Source: JACMLX01 sp031374935 (GTDB lineage Bacteria > Gemmatimonadota > Gemmatimonadetes > Gemmatimonadales > Gemmatimonadaceae). Taken from it: a DNA stretch of 64,000 bases. Shown here piece by piece: positions 35,803-44,598 of this stretch. The translations under genes and the position numbers were made by a program. Position 1 is the first letter of the stretch. Each line of letters begins with the position of its first letter. The stretch spans positions 81,303 through 145,302 of the forward strand of contig JANMHB010000093.1 in assembly GCA_031374935.1 (NCBI GenBank), read 5' to 3'. The notes beneath the pieces were generated by a model that was given only the letters and a program-made list of their open reading frames with translations, was not told the DNA's origin and did not search any database.

Positions 35803-35901
35803 TGTGGGTCAGCCTGTGGTCTGAGGTATAATTGTGCACGACTACAGCGGAGAAGATGCGAATGATTGAGTGGCAGCCTCTGCGGCAGGCAGTGATACAG
35901 A

Positions 35902-35943
35902 AAAAGGCGTGTGCGTCGCCGACTGGCGATGCGTCACGCCTTC
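35902..35943 (-). terminator. Intrinsic terminator (leftward)
   Basis: AAGGCGTG (35904-35911) pairs with CACGCCTT (35935-35942), with a near-perfect inner stem (GCGTCGCC/GGCGATGC, one wobble). On the minus strand the hairpin is followed by a T-tract. It would insulate ku from leftward transcripts from the 36 kb gap. Nothing coding is convincing in 35803-36348. Confidence 0.7.
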
Positions 35944-36348
35944 ACCTCATGACTCAGAAAATCATCCGGTAAGGTCACTGCACTTTGTCTTCTGCAAGCT
36001 CGTGGACGCCAAGGCGCGCGCGACGCACAGCAGCCGACAAACAATCCTACGTGAAAGGTGACTCATTCGGAAGCAGGCCTGCCTGGCAGCTTCAGCCGTT
36101 TGGGTACGAGATCACCGAGCCGTGACAATCAATAGACGACGTCGGCATGTTGAGCAGGATGATGTTCATGGCCGTCTCCAATCACACGCGTGCACGAGTG
36201 CAATGCTTAGCGGGTACGTCGGTAGCGCCGTAGACAAATCCGTACACATGACTTGACGGCATGGTGTATGCGTGGTAGCGTCGCAGTGCCGCTATGAAAC
36301 GCGGACCAAATATCAGTCGTAGCGGTGAGGCGGATGGTCTCCTCGTTG

Positions 36349-36391
36349 ACGGCGCTCATGACACCTTGCGGTGTCCGGGCGCCGTTTTTTT
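36349..36391 (+). terminator. Intrinsic terminator or attenuator (rightward)
   Basis: An outer stem ACGGCGC/GCGCCGT (36349-36355 with 36379-36385) encloses an inner stem GACACC/GGTGTC (36360-36365 with 36370-36375). A run of seven T follows (36385-36391). The ribosome site GGAGGTG begins a few bases later and precedes an ATG at 36405. This placement suits transcription attenuation or a riboswitch expression platform, though the upstream leader resembles no class I know. Confidence 0.75.
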
Positions 36392-36404
36392 GTTGGAGGT
36401 GATC

Positions 36405-36665
36405 ATGGCTGAGCGATTGGCGGCGCTGGTTCGGCGCTCGCAGCGGTCGGATCCTGTCCCGGCAACACAGGTGCAGGCGATCGATGCGAACCCGTTTGAC
36501 CCAGGGCCTGCAGACCGCGCCAAAGTTCTCAAGGCCGAGTGCGTGGCGCATTCGCCCATTGAGGAAAGGCACGGTCGTCGCGACGGCAGTGTATCAGTCG
36601 TCGCCGCTATCGGAGACATTCATCACCAAAGTGTACGTCGCTTTGCTGGTTCAAGAATGCGTTGA
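36405..36665 (+). CDS. Possible small protein behind an attenuator
   Basis: This 86-residue open frame starts with an excellent ribosome site (GGAGGTGATC before the ATG). It begins AERLAALVRRSQRSDP and is polar throughout, with no membrane helix. I do not recognise it. It could be a genuine leader-controlled gene, a regulatory leader peptide, or the 5' remnant of a longer gene, since the intrinsic terminator just upstream argues that something regulated once followed. It partly overlaps unrelated open frames. Confidence 0.35.
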   Translation: MAERLAALVRRSQRSDPVPATQVQAIDANPFDPGPADRAKVLKAECVAHSPIEERHGRRDGSVSVVAAIGDIHHQSVRRFAGSRMR

Positions 36666-36738
36666 TGTTCCGCGAGTACCGATCCGGCGATCAACTCGTA
36701 GCCCCAACACACTTTCATCAATTTCGGAGAGGACTGAG

Positions 36739-37314
36739 ATGTCTGAAATCACGCAGGACGATACACGCGAAGCAATCGATGGTTATGTCACGGACATGCT
36801 GGCGCTGGAGCACCATATTCAGACAGCCGTGGCAGGGCAGATCGAGGATCTCGACGAGCACAATGACGTGAAGGGTCCCCTGATTCTCATTCATGCGAAG
36901 AGCGATTCCCATGCACGCGCTCTCGAGGCGCTGACGCAAGGGCGCGAACAGAATGTCGGCGGTGTGTCCAAGGTCGTGAAGAGCGCGGTATCCTCTGTAC
37001 TGGGCCTCGGCGCGGCCGCGGTCGATTTCATCCGGACCGAGAAGCTGCCGAAACTGCTGCGTGACGACTACACGGCGATCTCGCTTGCGTACATCGGCTA
37101 CGTGATGTTGCACACCACTGCGCTCACTTTCCATGACGGTGAGGTGGCGGAACTTGCCAAGTCACATCTTTCGGACTACGCCGAGTCGATGATGGCCCTG
37201 CAGCGCATCATTCCAGCTGCAACGGTTGCCTTTCTTGCGTCGGAGAACCTGGCGGTCGACGTCAGTGTACTGCCCGAGGTTGAGGCCGCGATCGACGAGG
37301 CCTGGAAGCGGTGA
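36739..37314 (+). CDS. Ferritin-like four-helix protein
   Basis: This 191-residue, all-alpha protein has MLALEHHIQTAVAGQIEDLDEHNDV and LILIHAKSDSHARALEALTQG near the start, with paired acidic and His residues spaced like the metal sites of ferritin-like or YciE/YciF-like helical bundles. GGAGAGG precedes the ATG at 36739. The frame extends to 36484 without plausible content. There is no signal peptide. Its neighbourhood is stress-related (Ku/LigD, GlsB-like, iron-permease remnant), so an iron-binding or protective role is possible, not proven. Confidence 0.75.
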   Translation: MSEITQDDTREAIDGYVTDMLALEHHIQTAVAGQIEDLDEHNDVKGPLILIHAKSDSHARALEALTQGREQNVGGVSKVVKSAVSSVLGLGAAAVDFIRTEKLPKLLRDDYTAISLAYIGYVMLHTTALTFHDGEVAELAKSHLSDYAESMMALQRIIPAATVAFLASENLAVDVSVLPEVEAAIDEAWKR

Positions 37315-37447
37315 GTGCAGGTTGGCGACAGGGCTCCCGCGCTCGCTCGTCGGCCCGTGCCTCTCTGGCTCGTCGCAGCGCATGCAGGGCGGGAGCACCG
37401 GTCGGGGCAGCCGGCCATGTGAACGGTTCGACGCCGTTGCGCACAGG

Positions 37448-38749
37448 ATGCGAACCACCTTTCTCTGCATCGTGTTTGCCACCGCATGTCAACGTGCGTC
37501 GACGCTTCCGGCCTCTGCCGGCTACGGTCCGACGCCGACACTGCCGCCGCCGACGCGCGCCCTGATTCCAACGACTGTCGTGGCCAAAGCGATTGGCTGG
37601 CCTGCCGGCGCCACGCCGACTCCGGCGGCTGGCACACAGGTGACCGCCTTCGCGTCCGATCTCAGTCACCCTCGCTTCGTGTATGTCGTGTCAAACGGGG
37701 ATGTCCTCGTTGTTGAGGCAAACGCACCGGATCGGCCGGATGATGCAAAGGGAATCAGAGGGTTCTTCTTCAAGCGCCTCCAGAAGAAGGCTGGCGGCGC
37801 AGCTCCGAGCGCGAATCAGATCACCCTGTTGCGCGACGCGGATGGTGATGGTGTTGCAGAGCTGCGAACGGTATTCCTCCGCGGCCTGAACGCGCCATTC
37901 GGCATCACCGTGGTAAATCAATCGTTGTACGTCGCGAACACGGACGCCGTCGTGCGATATCCATATCGAAACGGTGACCTGGAAATCAGTGACGCTGGAT
38001 CTCGAATCGTGGCACTGCCGGCCGGATCGCTCAATCATCACTGGACGAAGACCATCGTTGCTTCACCTGACCGAACGAAACTGTACGTCAGCATTGGATC
38101 GAACAGCAATGCTGGCGAGAACGGCATGAATCAGGAAGTCGATCGGGCAGCCATCTGGGAGATCGATGTCGAATCATCAGCGCACCGCGTGTTCGCGACG
38201 GGGCTTCGGAATGCAGCCGGGCTGGCATTCGAAAGCGAGAGCGGGTCGCTATGGGCGGCGGTGAACGAGCGTGATGAAATCGGCAACGATCTCGTCCCGG
38301 ATTACTTGACGGCGGTCGTCCGAGGCGCGTTCTACGGATGGCCCTACAGTTACTTCGGTAACCATGTCGACGAGCGAGTGTCGCCTCCCCGGCCGGACCT
38401 CGTCGCCATCGCGCGCGTGCCGGACTATGCACTTGGCGCGCACACCGCATCGATCGGCCTCGTTTCTTCGAAGTCGAACTCCCTGCCGGATTCGTTTCGC
38501 ACTGGGATGTTCGTGGGACAGCATGGGTCATGGAACCGAAAACCACGGAGCGGCTACAGAGTGATATTCGTGCCCTTCGCAAACGGCAAACCCAACGGTG
38601 AGCCGCGCGATGTGCTGACAGGCTTCATCAACGCTGACGATCAGGCAATGGGCAGGCCCGTTGGACTCGCGATCGACCGCCGGGGCGGGCTGCTCGTCGC
38701 AGATGACGTGGGAAACACTGTCTGGCGAGTTGCAGGCACGGTGAGATAG
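37448..38749 (+). CDS. Sorbosone-dehydrogenase-like beta-propeller lipoprotein
   Basis: This 433-residue protein has a lipoprotein leader (MRTTFLCIVFATAC) and a six-bladed beta-propeller of the L-sorbosone/glucose-dehydrogenase (GSDH) type. Family stretches include SDLSHPRFVYV, LLRDADGDGVAELRTVFLRGLNAPFGI, GLRNAAGLAFE, WPYSYFGNHVDERV, FVGQHGSWNRKPRSGYRV and GLLVADDVGNTVWRV. Members use PQQ to oxidise sugars, and no PQQ synthesis genes are nearby. The start at 37448 opens on the lipobox leader; the frame is open back to 37226. It probably sits in the periplasm, attached to a membrane. Confidence 0.9.
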   Translation: MRTTFLCIVFATACQRASTLPASAGYGPTPTLPPPTRALIPTTVVAKAIGWPAGATPTPAAGTQVTAFASDLSHPRFVYVVSNGDVLVVEANAPDRPDDAKGIRGFFFKRLQKKAGGAAPSANQITLLRDADGDGVAELRTVFLRGLNAPFGITVVNQSLYVANTDAVVRYPYRNGDLEISDAGSRIVALPAGSLNHHWTKTIVASPDRTKLYVSIGSNSNAGENGMNQEVDRAAIWEIDVESSAHRVFATGLRNAAGLAFESESGSLWAAVNERDEIGNDLVPDYLTAVVRGAFYGWPYSYFGNHVDERVSPPRPDLVAIARVPDYALGAHTASIGLVSSKSNSLPDSFRTGMFVGQHGSWNRKPRSGYRVIFVPFANGKPNGEPRDVLTGFINADDQAMGRPVGLAIDRRGGLLVADDVGNTVWRVAGTVR

Positions 38750-38879
38750 GGACTCGACTGACTGAGGTGAATGCCGCATCGGGTTCTGCCTGTGAAGCGG
38801 CCGCTGCGGAAGACACGCATCGTGGTGGATGGGAGCAGCGTACCGTCACGTAGTCCGACACCGAAGGAGACGATGCCCG

Positions 38880-39230
38880 ATGAGCGCGCCTGTTATCGAT
38901 CACACCAGCGACGGCTGGTTCAGAGGCTTCGCGGAGAAGACTGCCACAGCGCTCGGCAAGCCACCCGCGTTTCTGATCGCTTTTAAAATGGTGGTCGTGT
39001 GGGGAGCCGCAGGCCCAATGTTCCACTAATCCGAAGCGTGGCAGATCGTCATCAACACCAGTATGACAATCATCACTTTTCTGATGGTGTTCCTGCTGCA
39101 GAATACGCAGATGAGGGATTCACGTGCAATCAACCTGAAGTTGAATGAGTTGCTGCGCGCCGTGACCGAGGCGCGGACGGGCATGGTGGGGGTTGAGGAA
39201 CTGTCTGACGCCCGCACACTCCAGTCCGCC
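38880..39230 (+). pseudogene. Low-affinity iron permease gene with in-frame stop
   Basis: The frame starting at 38880 encodes FRGFAEKTATALGKPPAF, then FKMVVVWGAAGPMFH and a TAA at 39027-39029 where the family has Tyr. It continues in the same frame with SEAWQIVINTSMTI, ITFLMVFLLQNTQMRDSRA and INLKLNELLRAV. This matches the bacterial low-affinity iron permease family, a small protein with two to three membrane helices. One base change could account for the stop. After about 39220 the conserved end is also lost. The gene is probably broken unless the stop is a sequencing error. It starts 130 bases after the propeller lipoprotein gene. Confidence 0.72.
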
Positions 39231-39426
39231 GGAGCCGTGCCACCTACGCCCGCCCGAATCCGCGACGCGACCCATACCGGTCCCCGCCCGGCGCGATGTC
39301 GGATTTCGGCCGCGATGTGTGCAGCAATCCGCGATTCGGCCGGATCCTACTTCACAACACTCGGTCGACCACCAGAGGCGAGCACTCCCCTTCCCGCCGC
39401 AGACCGCATGCCGGCGACTGCAGAAC

Positions 39427-40332
39427 TCACGACCTCCCGCGCACTCGATGCCCCTGATCCTGCCCCCCACACCCCGTCCACACCCTCAACGAATCCGTCA
39501 CCGCTCGCAACACCATCGGCGACTTCACCAAACCGCTGTGCGACGCCTTCGCGTCCCGCACCACTGTCGCCCGCGTCATCAGTCCGCTCACGAACGCATC
39601 CGACACCGACCTGCTGATCAACAGATCCCGACCGGCCACCACCACCATCGATCGCCCCGGCACCACCGATGCGTCGTCGAGTGGATTGAAGGCGAACTGG
39701 GTGGTGTCGAACATCCGCGGTCCGAGCGCGCCAGCGCGCGACCGCACCAGGGTCGTGATGCGAGAGAACGGGGCCAGATAGACCGTCGCCAGCGGAGTGT
39801 TCTCCCGCGCCAGCCTCGCGGCCAGTGCGGTGCCCATCGAATGCCCGATCACCACGATCGGTGCCGCCGAATCCGCCAGCCGCGTGCGCAGGTCGCGGTA
39901 GGCGAGTGACGCATCGGCGAACATCCCGCTGGTGGTCGGCTTGCCACTGGTACCGCCGTAGCCGCGGTAGTCCGGAATCAGTACCGAGAACCCGGCGGCC
40001 TGCATCGCGCGGCCGAGCGTCAGCAGCTCCGCCCGATTCTTCCCCTTGCCGTGCAACAGCAGCGCCCCACCACAGGTCGGACCATCCGCTGGCGCCGCGG
40101 CCCACCAGGTGAGCAATCCCCCCGCCGAATCGGTGCGCGAGATCGTATCGAGACTCGCGGTGATCCAGCCCCAGCCAGCCGGCGTGGCCCGCGCGCTGTT
40201 GAGCGGCTTTGGCCTGAACCCAGCGGCATTCGTCACGGGCCCGCGCAACACACATGCCGTCAACGACGCACTCGCGAGGCCGAGCAGTACGATGCGGCGA
40301 CCCAATGCAACGCCCGCGTCTTGGGTGGTCAT
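39427..40332 (-). CDS. Alpha/beta-hydrolase lipoprotein
   Basis: This 301-residue hydrolase has a lipoprotein leader (IVLLGLASASLTAC). The core has LLLHGKGKNRAELLTLGRAMQAAGFSVLIPDYRGYGGTSGKP and the nucleophile elbow IGHSMGTALA, with a normal Ser. The strands VVVAGRDLLI (probable Asp) and AKASHSGL (probable His) complete the triad. The start at 40332 is chosen for the leader; the frame extends to 40386. Substrate unknown; it resembles serine aminopeptidase/BEM46-like enzymes. It lies 50 bases downstream of lspA, which would process its lipobox. Confidence 0.88.
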   Translation of the reverse strand: MTTQDAGVALGRRIVLLGLASASLTACVLRGPVTNAAGFRPKPLNSARATPAGWGWITASLDTISRTDSAGGLLTWWAAAPADGPTCGGALLLHGKGKNRAELLTLGRAMQAAGFSVLIPDYRGYGGTSGKPTTSGMFADASLAYRDLRTRLADSAAPIVVIGHSMGTALAARLARENTPLATVYLAPFSRITTLVRSRAGALGPRMFDTTQFAFNPLDDASVVPGRSMVVVAGRDLLISRSVSDAFVSGLMTRATVVRDAKASHSGLVKSPMVLRAVTDSLRVWTGCGGQDQGHRVRGRS

Positions 40333-40382
40333 GCGAGCATGTCGAAAATCTTCAGTAGCAGCAGCCACGACACCGGCATGTC

Positions 40383-40901
40383 TCATGTTGTGCGTGCCGA
40401 GGGTTGTGACGGATTGCCAGTGCCGTGCGTGCGACGCGTCGTGAACCAGAGCAGCACTGCACCAATGGTGATCGCGGCATCCGCAACGTTGAAGATCCAG
40501 AACCGCGTGGCGCCGAATCCGATGTCGATGAAGTCCACCACGCCACGGTCCCAGCGCAGGCGATCGACCAGGTTGCCGAGTGCCCCTGCCGCGATCAGCG
40601 CGATGCCGCTGAACACGACCGGATTGTCATTCTTCGTACGGACGAGCCAGACGACGACCCCGATCAGCATCACCGTCGCGACCGCGGCGAGAATCCAGCG
40701 TGAACCGGCGCCCGCCGAGAGCCCCATCGCAGCGCGCTCATTGTACGCGAGCGTGAAGCGCAACACGTCGCCGACGATGTCGTGCGGCACATGCGCCGGC
40801 GCCAGCTGCTCGACGGCGACTCGCTTGCTCGCGCAATCGCTGAGGAACACGCCGGCAAACAGCGGCAGGAAGGCGCGGATCTTGGACGCTGCGCGCAACA
40901 T
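40383..40901 (-). CDS. lspA: Lipoprotein signal peptidase (signal peptidase II)
   Basis: This 172-residue membrane protease cleaves prolipoproteins before the lipidated Cys. It has four membrane helices. The family blocks are FTLAYNERAAMG, GALGNLVDRLRW and VVDFIDIG...FWIFNVADAAI. The active Asp pair is expected at about residue 123 (VVDF) and 141 (NVAD). The start at 40901 is taken because it lies just before the first helix; the open frame extends to 40961. Several lipoproteins in this window would be its substrates. Confidence 0.94.
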   Translation of the reverse strand: MLRAASKIRAFLPLFAGVFLSDCASKRVAVEQLAPAHVPHDIVGDVLRFTLAYNERAAMGLSAGAGSRWILAAVATVMLIGVVVWLVRTKNDNPVVFSGIALIAAGALGNLVDRLRWDRGVVDFIDIGFGATRFWIFNVADAAITIGAVLLWFTTRRTHGTGNPSQPSARTT

Positions 40902-41070
40902 CGACAGGCACTCCGGGGCAGGTGGATGCGGCGAACGGTACCGGCCGTCGTTGCGCCGCAATCACGTGGTACCCCCGCGGGTCGCAGTGGTTCGCCGCAC
41001 GATTCGGGAGGCGCGCGTTGGCCGACGTCGCGATTCCTGGCCGCATCGCACGCCGATCAGCCCGTGCACC

Positions 41071-41390
41071 CACCTCCTTCGATTCCTGACCAAGCATCAG
41101 ACCATCGACCCCGCCATCCTGCACTTCGGTACGCCGGTCGCCCTCATCAGCACCCTCAACGGTGACGGCTCCCCCAACCTCGCGCCGATGTTCTCCAGCT
41201 GGTCGCTCGGCCGCAGCGCGAGGCTCGGCTTCGGCGCGCGCTGATCTTGAGCTTCACGCAATTCCATGTACTGGGCGATCGGGTGCACCATTCGACGCTC
41301 GCCGGGATTCCGGAGTCCGCCTACCGCCCGCGGCCGGCGGCGACTGCTGCTGCTCACCCAACGCAGCCGGCATTCAGGAGCGAGCGTTGA
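41071..41390 (+). pseudogene. Flavin reductase-family gene with internal deletion
   Basis: Two pieces of one protein family lie side by side. The first, in frame from 41071, reads HLLRFLTKHQTIDPAILHFG, then TPVALISTLNGDGSPNLAP and ends at 41244. The second, in another frame from about 41238 to 41390, reads LILSFTQFHVLGDRVHHST and LAGIPESAYRP, a good match to the C-terminal end of the same FMN-binding flavin reductase-like group. The middle, roughly 130 residues with most of the flavin site, is absent. A deletion near 41220-41240 is the simplest cause. It is not functional as it stands. No start codon is evident. Confidence 0.65.
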
Positions 41391-41478
41391 CCGCAGCGAT
41401 CCCGAGCCTTCGATTTCCCACACGCCCGGCCGCCCCACCCCCCGCCGGGCCGATCGCTCCCGCCTCCGGTCCGTCGCC

Positions 41479-44400
41479 ATGCTTCTCCGCCGCCTCGCGT
41501 TGCTCCTCGCTGCTGCCGCCACCCTCGTTCCTGCCGCCGCACGCGCACAAGCGCCGCGGCGCACCGCCTTCACCGCCAACGACGCGCTCGATGTGACCAC
41601 CGCGCAGATCGCCGATCTCTCGGCGGACGGTCGCTGGCTGCTGGTCAGCACCTCGACGCGACGCGATGCGCTCGGCGTGGACTACCGCCGCGATACCGAC
41701 CCGACCTATCTGCGCGTTGCCCCCGCACGCCTCCGGGTGATCGATACGCGCGATGGAACCGCGAAGACCGTCTTCCCGGAACCACGCCCGACACGCTCCG
41801 CGGTCTGGTCACCGGATGCTGCACGGGTGGCGATGCTGCTGCTGCGGGATGACCGACTCGAACCGGTGATCTGGGATCGGGCCACCGGTCGCACGCGCAC
41901 CCTGACGGTACCGGCGGGCATGTACATCGCCGAGAACAGCGATGTACGCTGGACCAACGACGGCACCCGGCTGATCGTCGCGCTGCATACTGACGCCTGG
42001 AAGCGCGACGCGACCGCCGAATTCTCGCGGATGACTCGCGGCCCGGTGTTGGTGCAGGACGGCACCGAACCATTTCTTGCCTGGGACAAGCTCCGACGCG
42101 AAGGGAACGTCCGTGCGGTGTACAGCCTCGACGTCGCGACATCGAAGGCCACCGAACTGCTGCCGACGGCGATGTATTCGTCGTATCAGCTCTCGGAGGA
42201 TGATGCGCTGATCACCTGGCAGATCGACAACACCAAGAAGACCGACTACGACGTGATCTTCGGGGCTGACACGAAGCTGATGGCCCGACCCCTGGCTGGT
42301 GGCGCGCCGATGGAATTGCTGGCGTCGACGAAGAATCTCTCTCCGCTCTGGTCACGCGATGGTCGCACCTTCGCCTTCGCGCGCGAGGGCCGAGTGTATG
42401 TGCGCAGCATCGGTGATTCTGCGGCACGCCAGATCGCCGGCGCCGATTCCGCCGCCGCCGCGCGCACAGCCAGCGATACCTCGGCACCAGCCCGCGCGGC
42501 GCGCGCACTCACGCGGTTCTCGGTGCTGCGCTGGTCACCGTCGGGTGATGCCCTGCTCCTGTCGAACAGCCAAGGGCTCTGGATCGCGCCAGTCAATCGC
42601 AGCGCGATGACCATGGTCGTCGCCACCAATGACACGGTGATGACCACACCGCGCGTGCAGCCGCTCGCCTGGAGTGAGGACGGTCGCTACCTCTACCTCT
42701 CGTCGGGTTCGCGCACCGCATGGGAGCGTGGCGTGATCCGCTTCGATCGCAACGGCGGCACCACGCGGGTACTGGCGAAGGACGCTCGGCTGTACGGCAA
42801 TGTGCGATTGGCCAAGTCGGGCGAGGTCCTGGTGTTCGCCGCCGGTGATGGTAACCGGCCGCAGGATCTGTACAGCGCTGACGCCGCGATGTCGAATGTG
42901 CGCCAGCTCACCACGCTCAATCCGGCGTTGATTGACAAGTCGCTCGCCAGCACGCGTCTGATCAGCTATCACGATGCCGATGGCAAGACGCAGTATGGCG
43001 TGGTCTATCTGCCCGCCGATTTTCAGGCCGGCAAGAAGTACCCGACGCTCTTCAGCATCTACGAGAACTTCTTCGACGACACCTTCGACGCATCGTTGAA
43101 TGTGTTGTCGTCGCAGGGCTACGTGGTGGTGAAGCCGTCGGTTGGGTTCGAGACGGGCTTTCCCGGTGAAGCGTGGCTGAAGGGCGTGACTGCGTCGGCC
43201 AACGCGGTGATCGAAGCCGGGATCGCCGACTCCTCGAAGCTCGGCGTGTATGGCACCAGCTACGGCGGCTACGCCACCAACCTGCTGATCACGCAGACCA
43301 CTCGTTTCCGGGCTGCCGTCAACGTTTCCGGCAAGGTGGACATGGTGAGTTTCTACACCGACTCACCGCGGCTTGGCGTGCGCAACATCCACGCTGCCGA
43401 AAAGAGCCAGGACCGGATCGGTGCCACACTCTGGCAGGCGCCGCAGAAGTACATCGCGCACTCGGCCATCTTCTTTGCCGATCGTATCACCACGCCGCTG
43501 CTGCTGATCACCGGTGCCCAGGACCCGAACGTGCCGGCCGACAATACCCGCGAGATGTACTACGCCCTCCGCCGGCTGGGGAAGCCGGTGACCTGGGTGA
43601 ACTACATGAACTCGGGGCATGGCACGCCGGGCACGAACGTCGAAGACTTCGTCGACTACCACACGCGCATCAGCGCGTTCTTCGACCGCCATCTGAAAGG
43701 CGCGGCCACGAGCACCATCGTCGAAGCGACATCGCTGACTGGGCAGCCACTCTATCGGCCCGAACCCAGCGGTGCGACACGCGAGCGCATGGAAGCACAG
43801 CTGGCCGCCGCGCGACGCGCCTTCGAGAACGCGCCGGGCAACGCCGATTCGCTGATCTGGCTCGGGCGCCGCACGGCCTACCTCGGCCGGTTCAACGAGG
43901 CAATCGACATCTACACCAAGGGCATCGCCGAACACCCGACCGACGCCCGGATGTACCGGCATCGCGGGCATCGATATCTGAGCACGCGGCAGATCCCGAA
44001 GGCGATCGAGGACTTTGAACGCGCGTATGCCCTGACGAAGGGCAAGGCCGATGACGTGGAGCCGGACGGCCAGCCGAATGCGCGCAACATTCCCACCAGC
44101 ACCCTGCAGGGCAACATCCGCTACCACCTCGGTCTGGCGTACTATCTCAGTGGCCAATTCGAGAAGGCACTCCCGCTCTACCGCGAAGACATTGCCGCAT
44201 CGAAGGGCAATCCCGACATGCTGGTGGCGACCAGTCACTGGATGTACATGGCGTTGCGCCGGTTGGGCCGGAACGACGACGCTGCGCGCGTGCTGACGCC
44301 GATCGCGGCATCGATGGATGTCATCGAGAACGGCGCCTATCATCGGCTGCTGCTGCTCTACAAGGGCGAGCTGACGGAGTCCGATCTGCTGAAGAACTTC

Positions 44401-44583
44401 GGTGCCGACGGCAACCTGGAAGACATCACCACGGCGTACGGCGTCGGCAACTGGCACCTCTACAACGGCCGCAAGGCGCAGGCGGATGCGATCTTTGCGC
44501 GGATTGTCGCGGCGCAATCACAGTGGGCCAGTTTTGGCTATCTGACGGCAGAAGCGGAGCGTGCGCGCGGGACGCTGCAGTAA
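41479..44583 (+). CDS. S9-family peptidase with C-terminal TPR domain
   Basis: This 1034-residue exported prolyl-oligopeptidase-family enzyme has a signal peptide (LRRLALLLAAAATLVPAAARAQA). A beta-propeller spans about residues 40-500. The catalytic domain has Ser594 in GTSYGGYA, Asp682 in GAQDPNVPADN and His714 in NSGHGTPG. About residues 760-1034 form helical tetratricopeptide-like repeats (LIWLGRRTAYLGRFNEAIDIYTKGIAEHP, YRHRGHRYLSTRQIPKAIEDFERAY). Such a TPR tail is unusual for S9 enzymes and may anchor it to a partner. It likely cleaves peptides in the periplasm. It starts about 90 bases after the flavin reductase remnant. Confidence 0.94.
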   Translation: MLLRRLALLLAAAATLVPAAARAQAPRRTAFTANDALDVTTAQIADLSADGRWLLVSTSTRRDALGVDYRRDTDPTYLRVAPARLRVIDTRDGTAKTVFPEPRPTRSAVWSPDAARVAMLLLRDDRLEPVIWDRATGRTRTLTVPAGMYIAENSDVRWTNDGTRLIVALHTDAWKRDATAEFSRMTRGPVLVQDGTEPFLAWDKLRREGNVRAVYSLDVATSKATELLPTAMYSSYQLSEDDALITWQIDNTKKTDYDVIFGADTKLMARPLAGGAPMELLASTKNLSPLWSRDGRTFAFAREGRVYVRSIGDSAARQIAGADSAAAARTASDTSAPARAARALTRFSVLRWSPSGDALLLSNSQGLWIAPVNRSAMTMVVATNDTVMTTPRVQPLAWSEDGRYLYLSSGSRTAWERGVIRFDRNGGTTRVLAKDARLYGNVRLAKSGEVLVFAAGDGNRPQDLYSADAAMSNVRQLTTLNPALIDKSLASTRLISYHDADGKTQYGVVYLPADFQAGKKYPTLFSIYENFFDDTFDASLNVLSSQGYVVVKPSVGFETGFPGEAWLKGVTASANAVIEAGIADSSKLGVYGTSYGGYATNLLITQTTRFRAAVNVSGKVDMVSFYTDSPRLGVRNIHAAEKSQDRIGATLWQAPQKYIAHSAIFFADRITTPLLLITGAQDPNVPADNTREMYYALRRLGKPVTWVNYMNSGHGTPGTNVEDFVDYHTRISAFFDRHLKGAATSTIVEATSLTGQPLYRPEPSGATRERMEAQLAAARRAFENAPGNADSLIWLGRRTAYLGRFNEAIDIYTKGIAEHPTDARMYRHRGHRYLSTRQIPKAIEDFERAYALTKGKADDVEPDGQPNARNIPTSTLQGNIRYHLGLAYYLSGQFEKALPLYREDIAASKGNPDMLVATSHWMYMALRRLGRNDDAARVLTPIAASMDVIENGAYHRLLLLYKGELTESDLLKNFGADGNLEDITTAYGVGNWHLYNGRKAQADAIFARIVAAQSQWASFGYLTAEAERARGTLQ

Positions 44584-44598
44584 CGCTGTACGCGCCCC

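Noticed and set aside
35827..35832. TATAAT on the plus strand as a promoter
   Set aside because: The best -35 candidate (TTGTGG, 35802-35807) is 19 bases away and weak, and no convincing rightward gene follows.
39063..39617. Treating the open frame after TAA 39029 as its own gene
   Set aside because: Its similarity is confined to the first 50 residues and continues the iron permease; the rest is antisense to a hydrolase.
40051..41244. Plus-strand open frame of 397 codons
   Set aside because: Mostly antisense to lspA; only its last 58 residues carry real similarity, recorded as the flavin reductase remnant.
43363..44517. Minus-strand open frame of 384 codons
   Set aside because: Antisense to the S9/TPR protein, which has intact catalytic residues.
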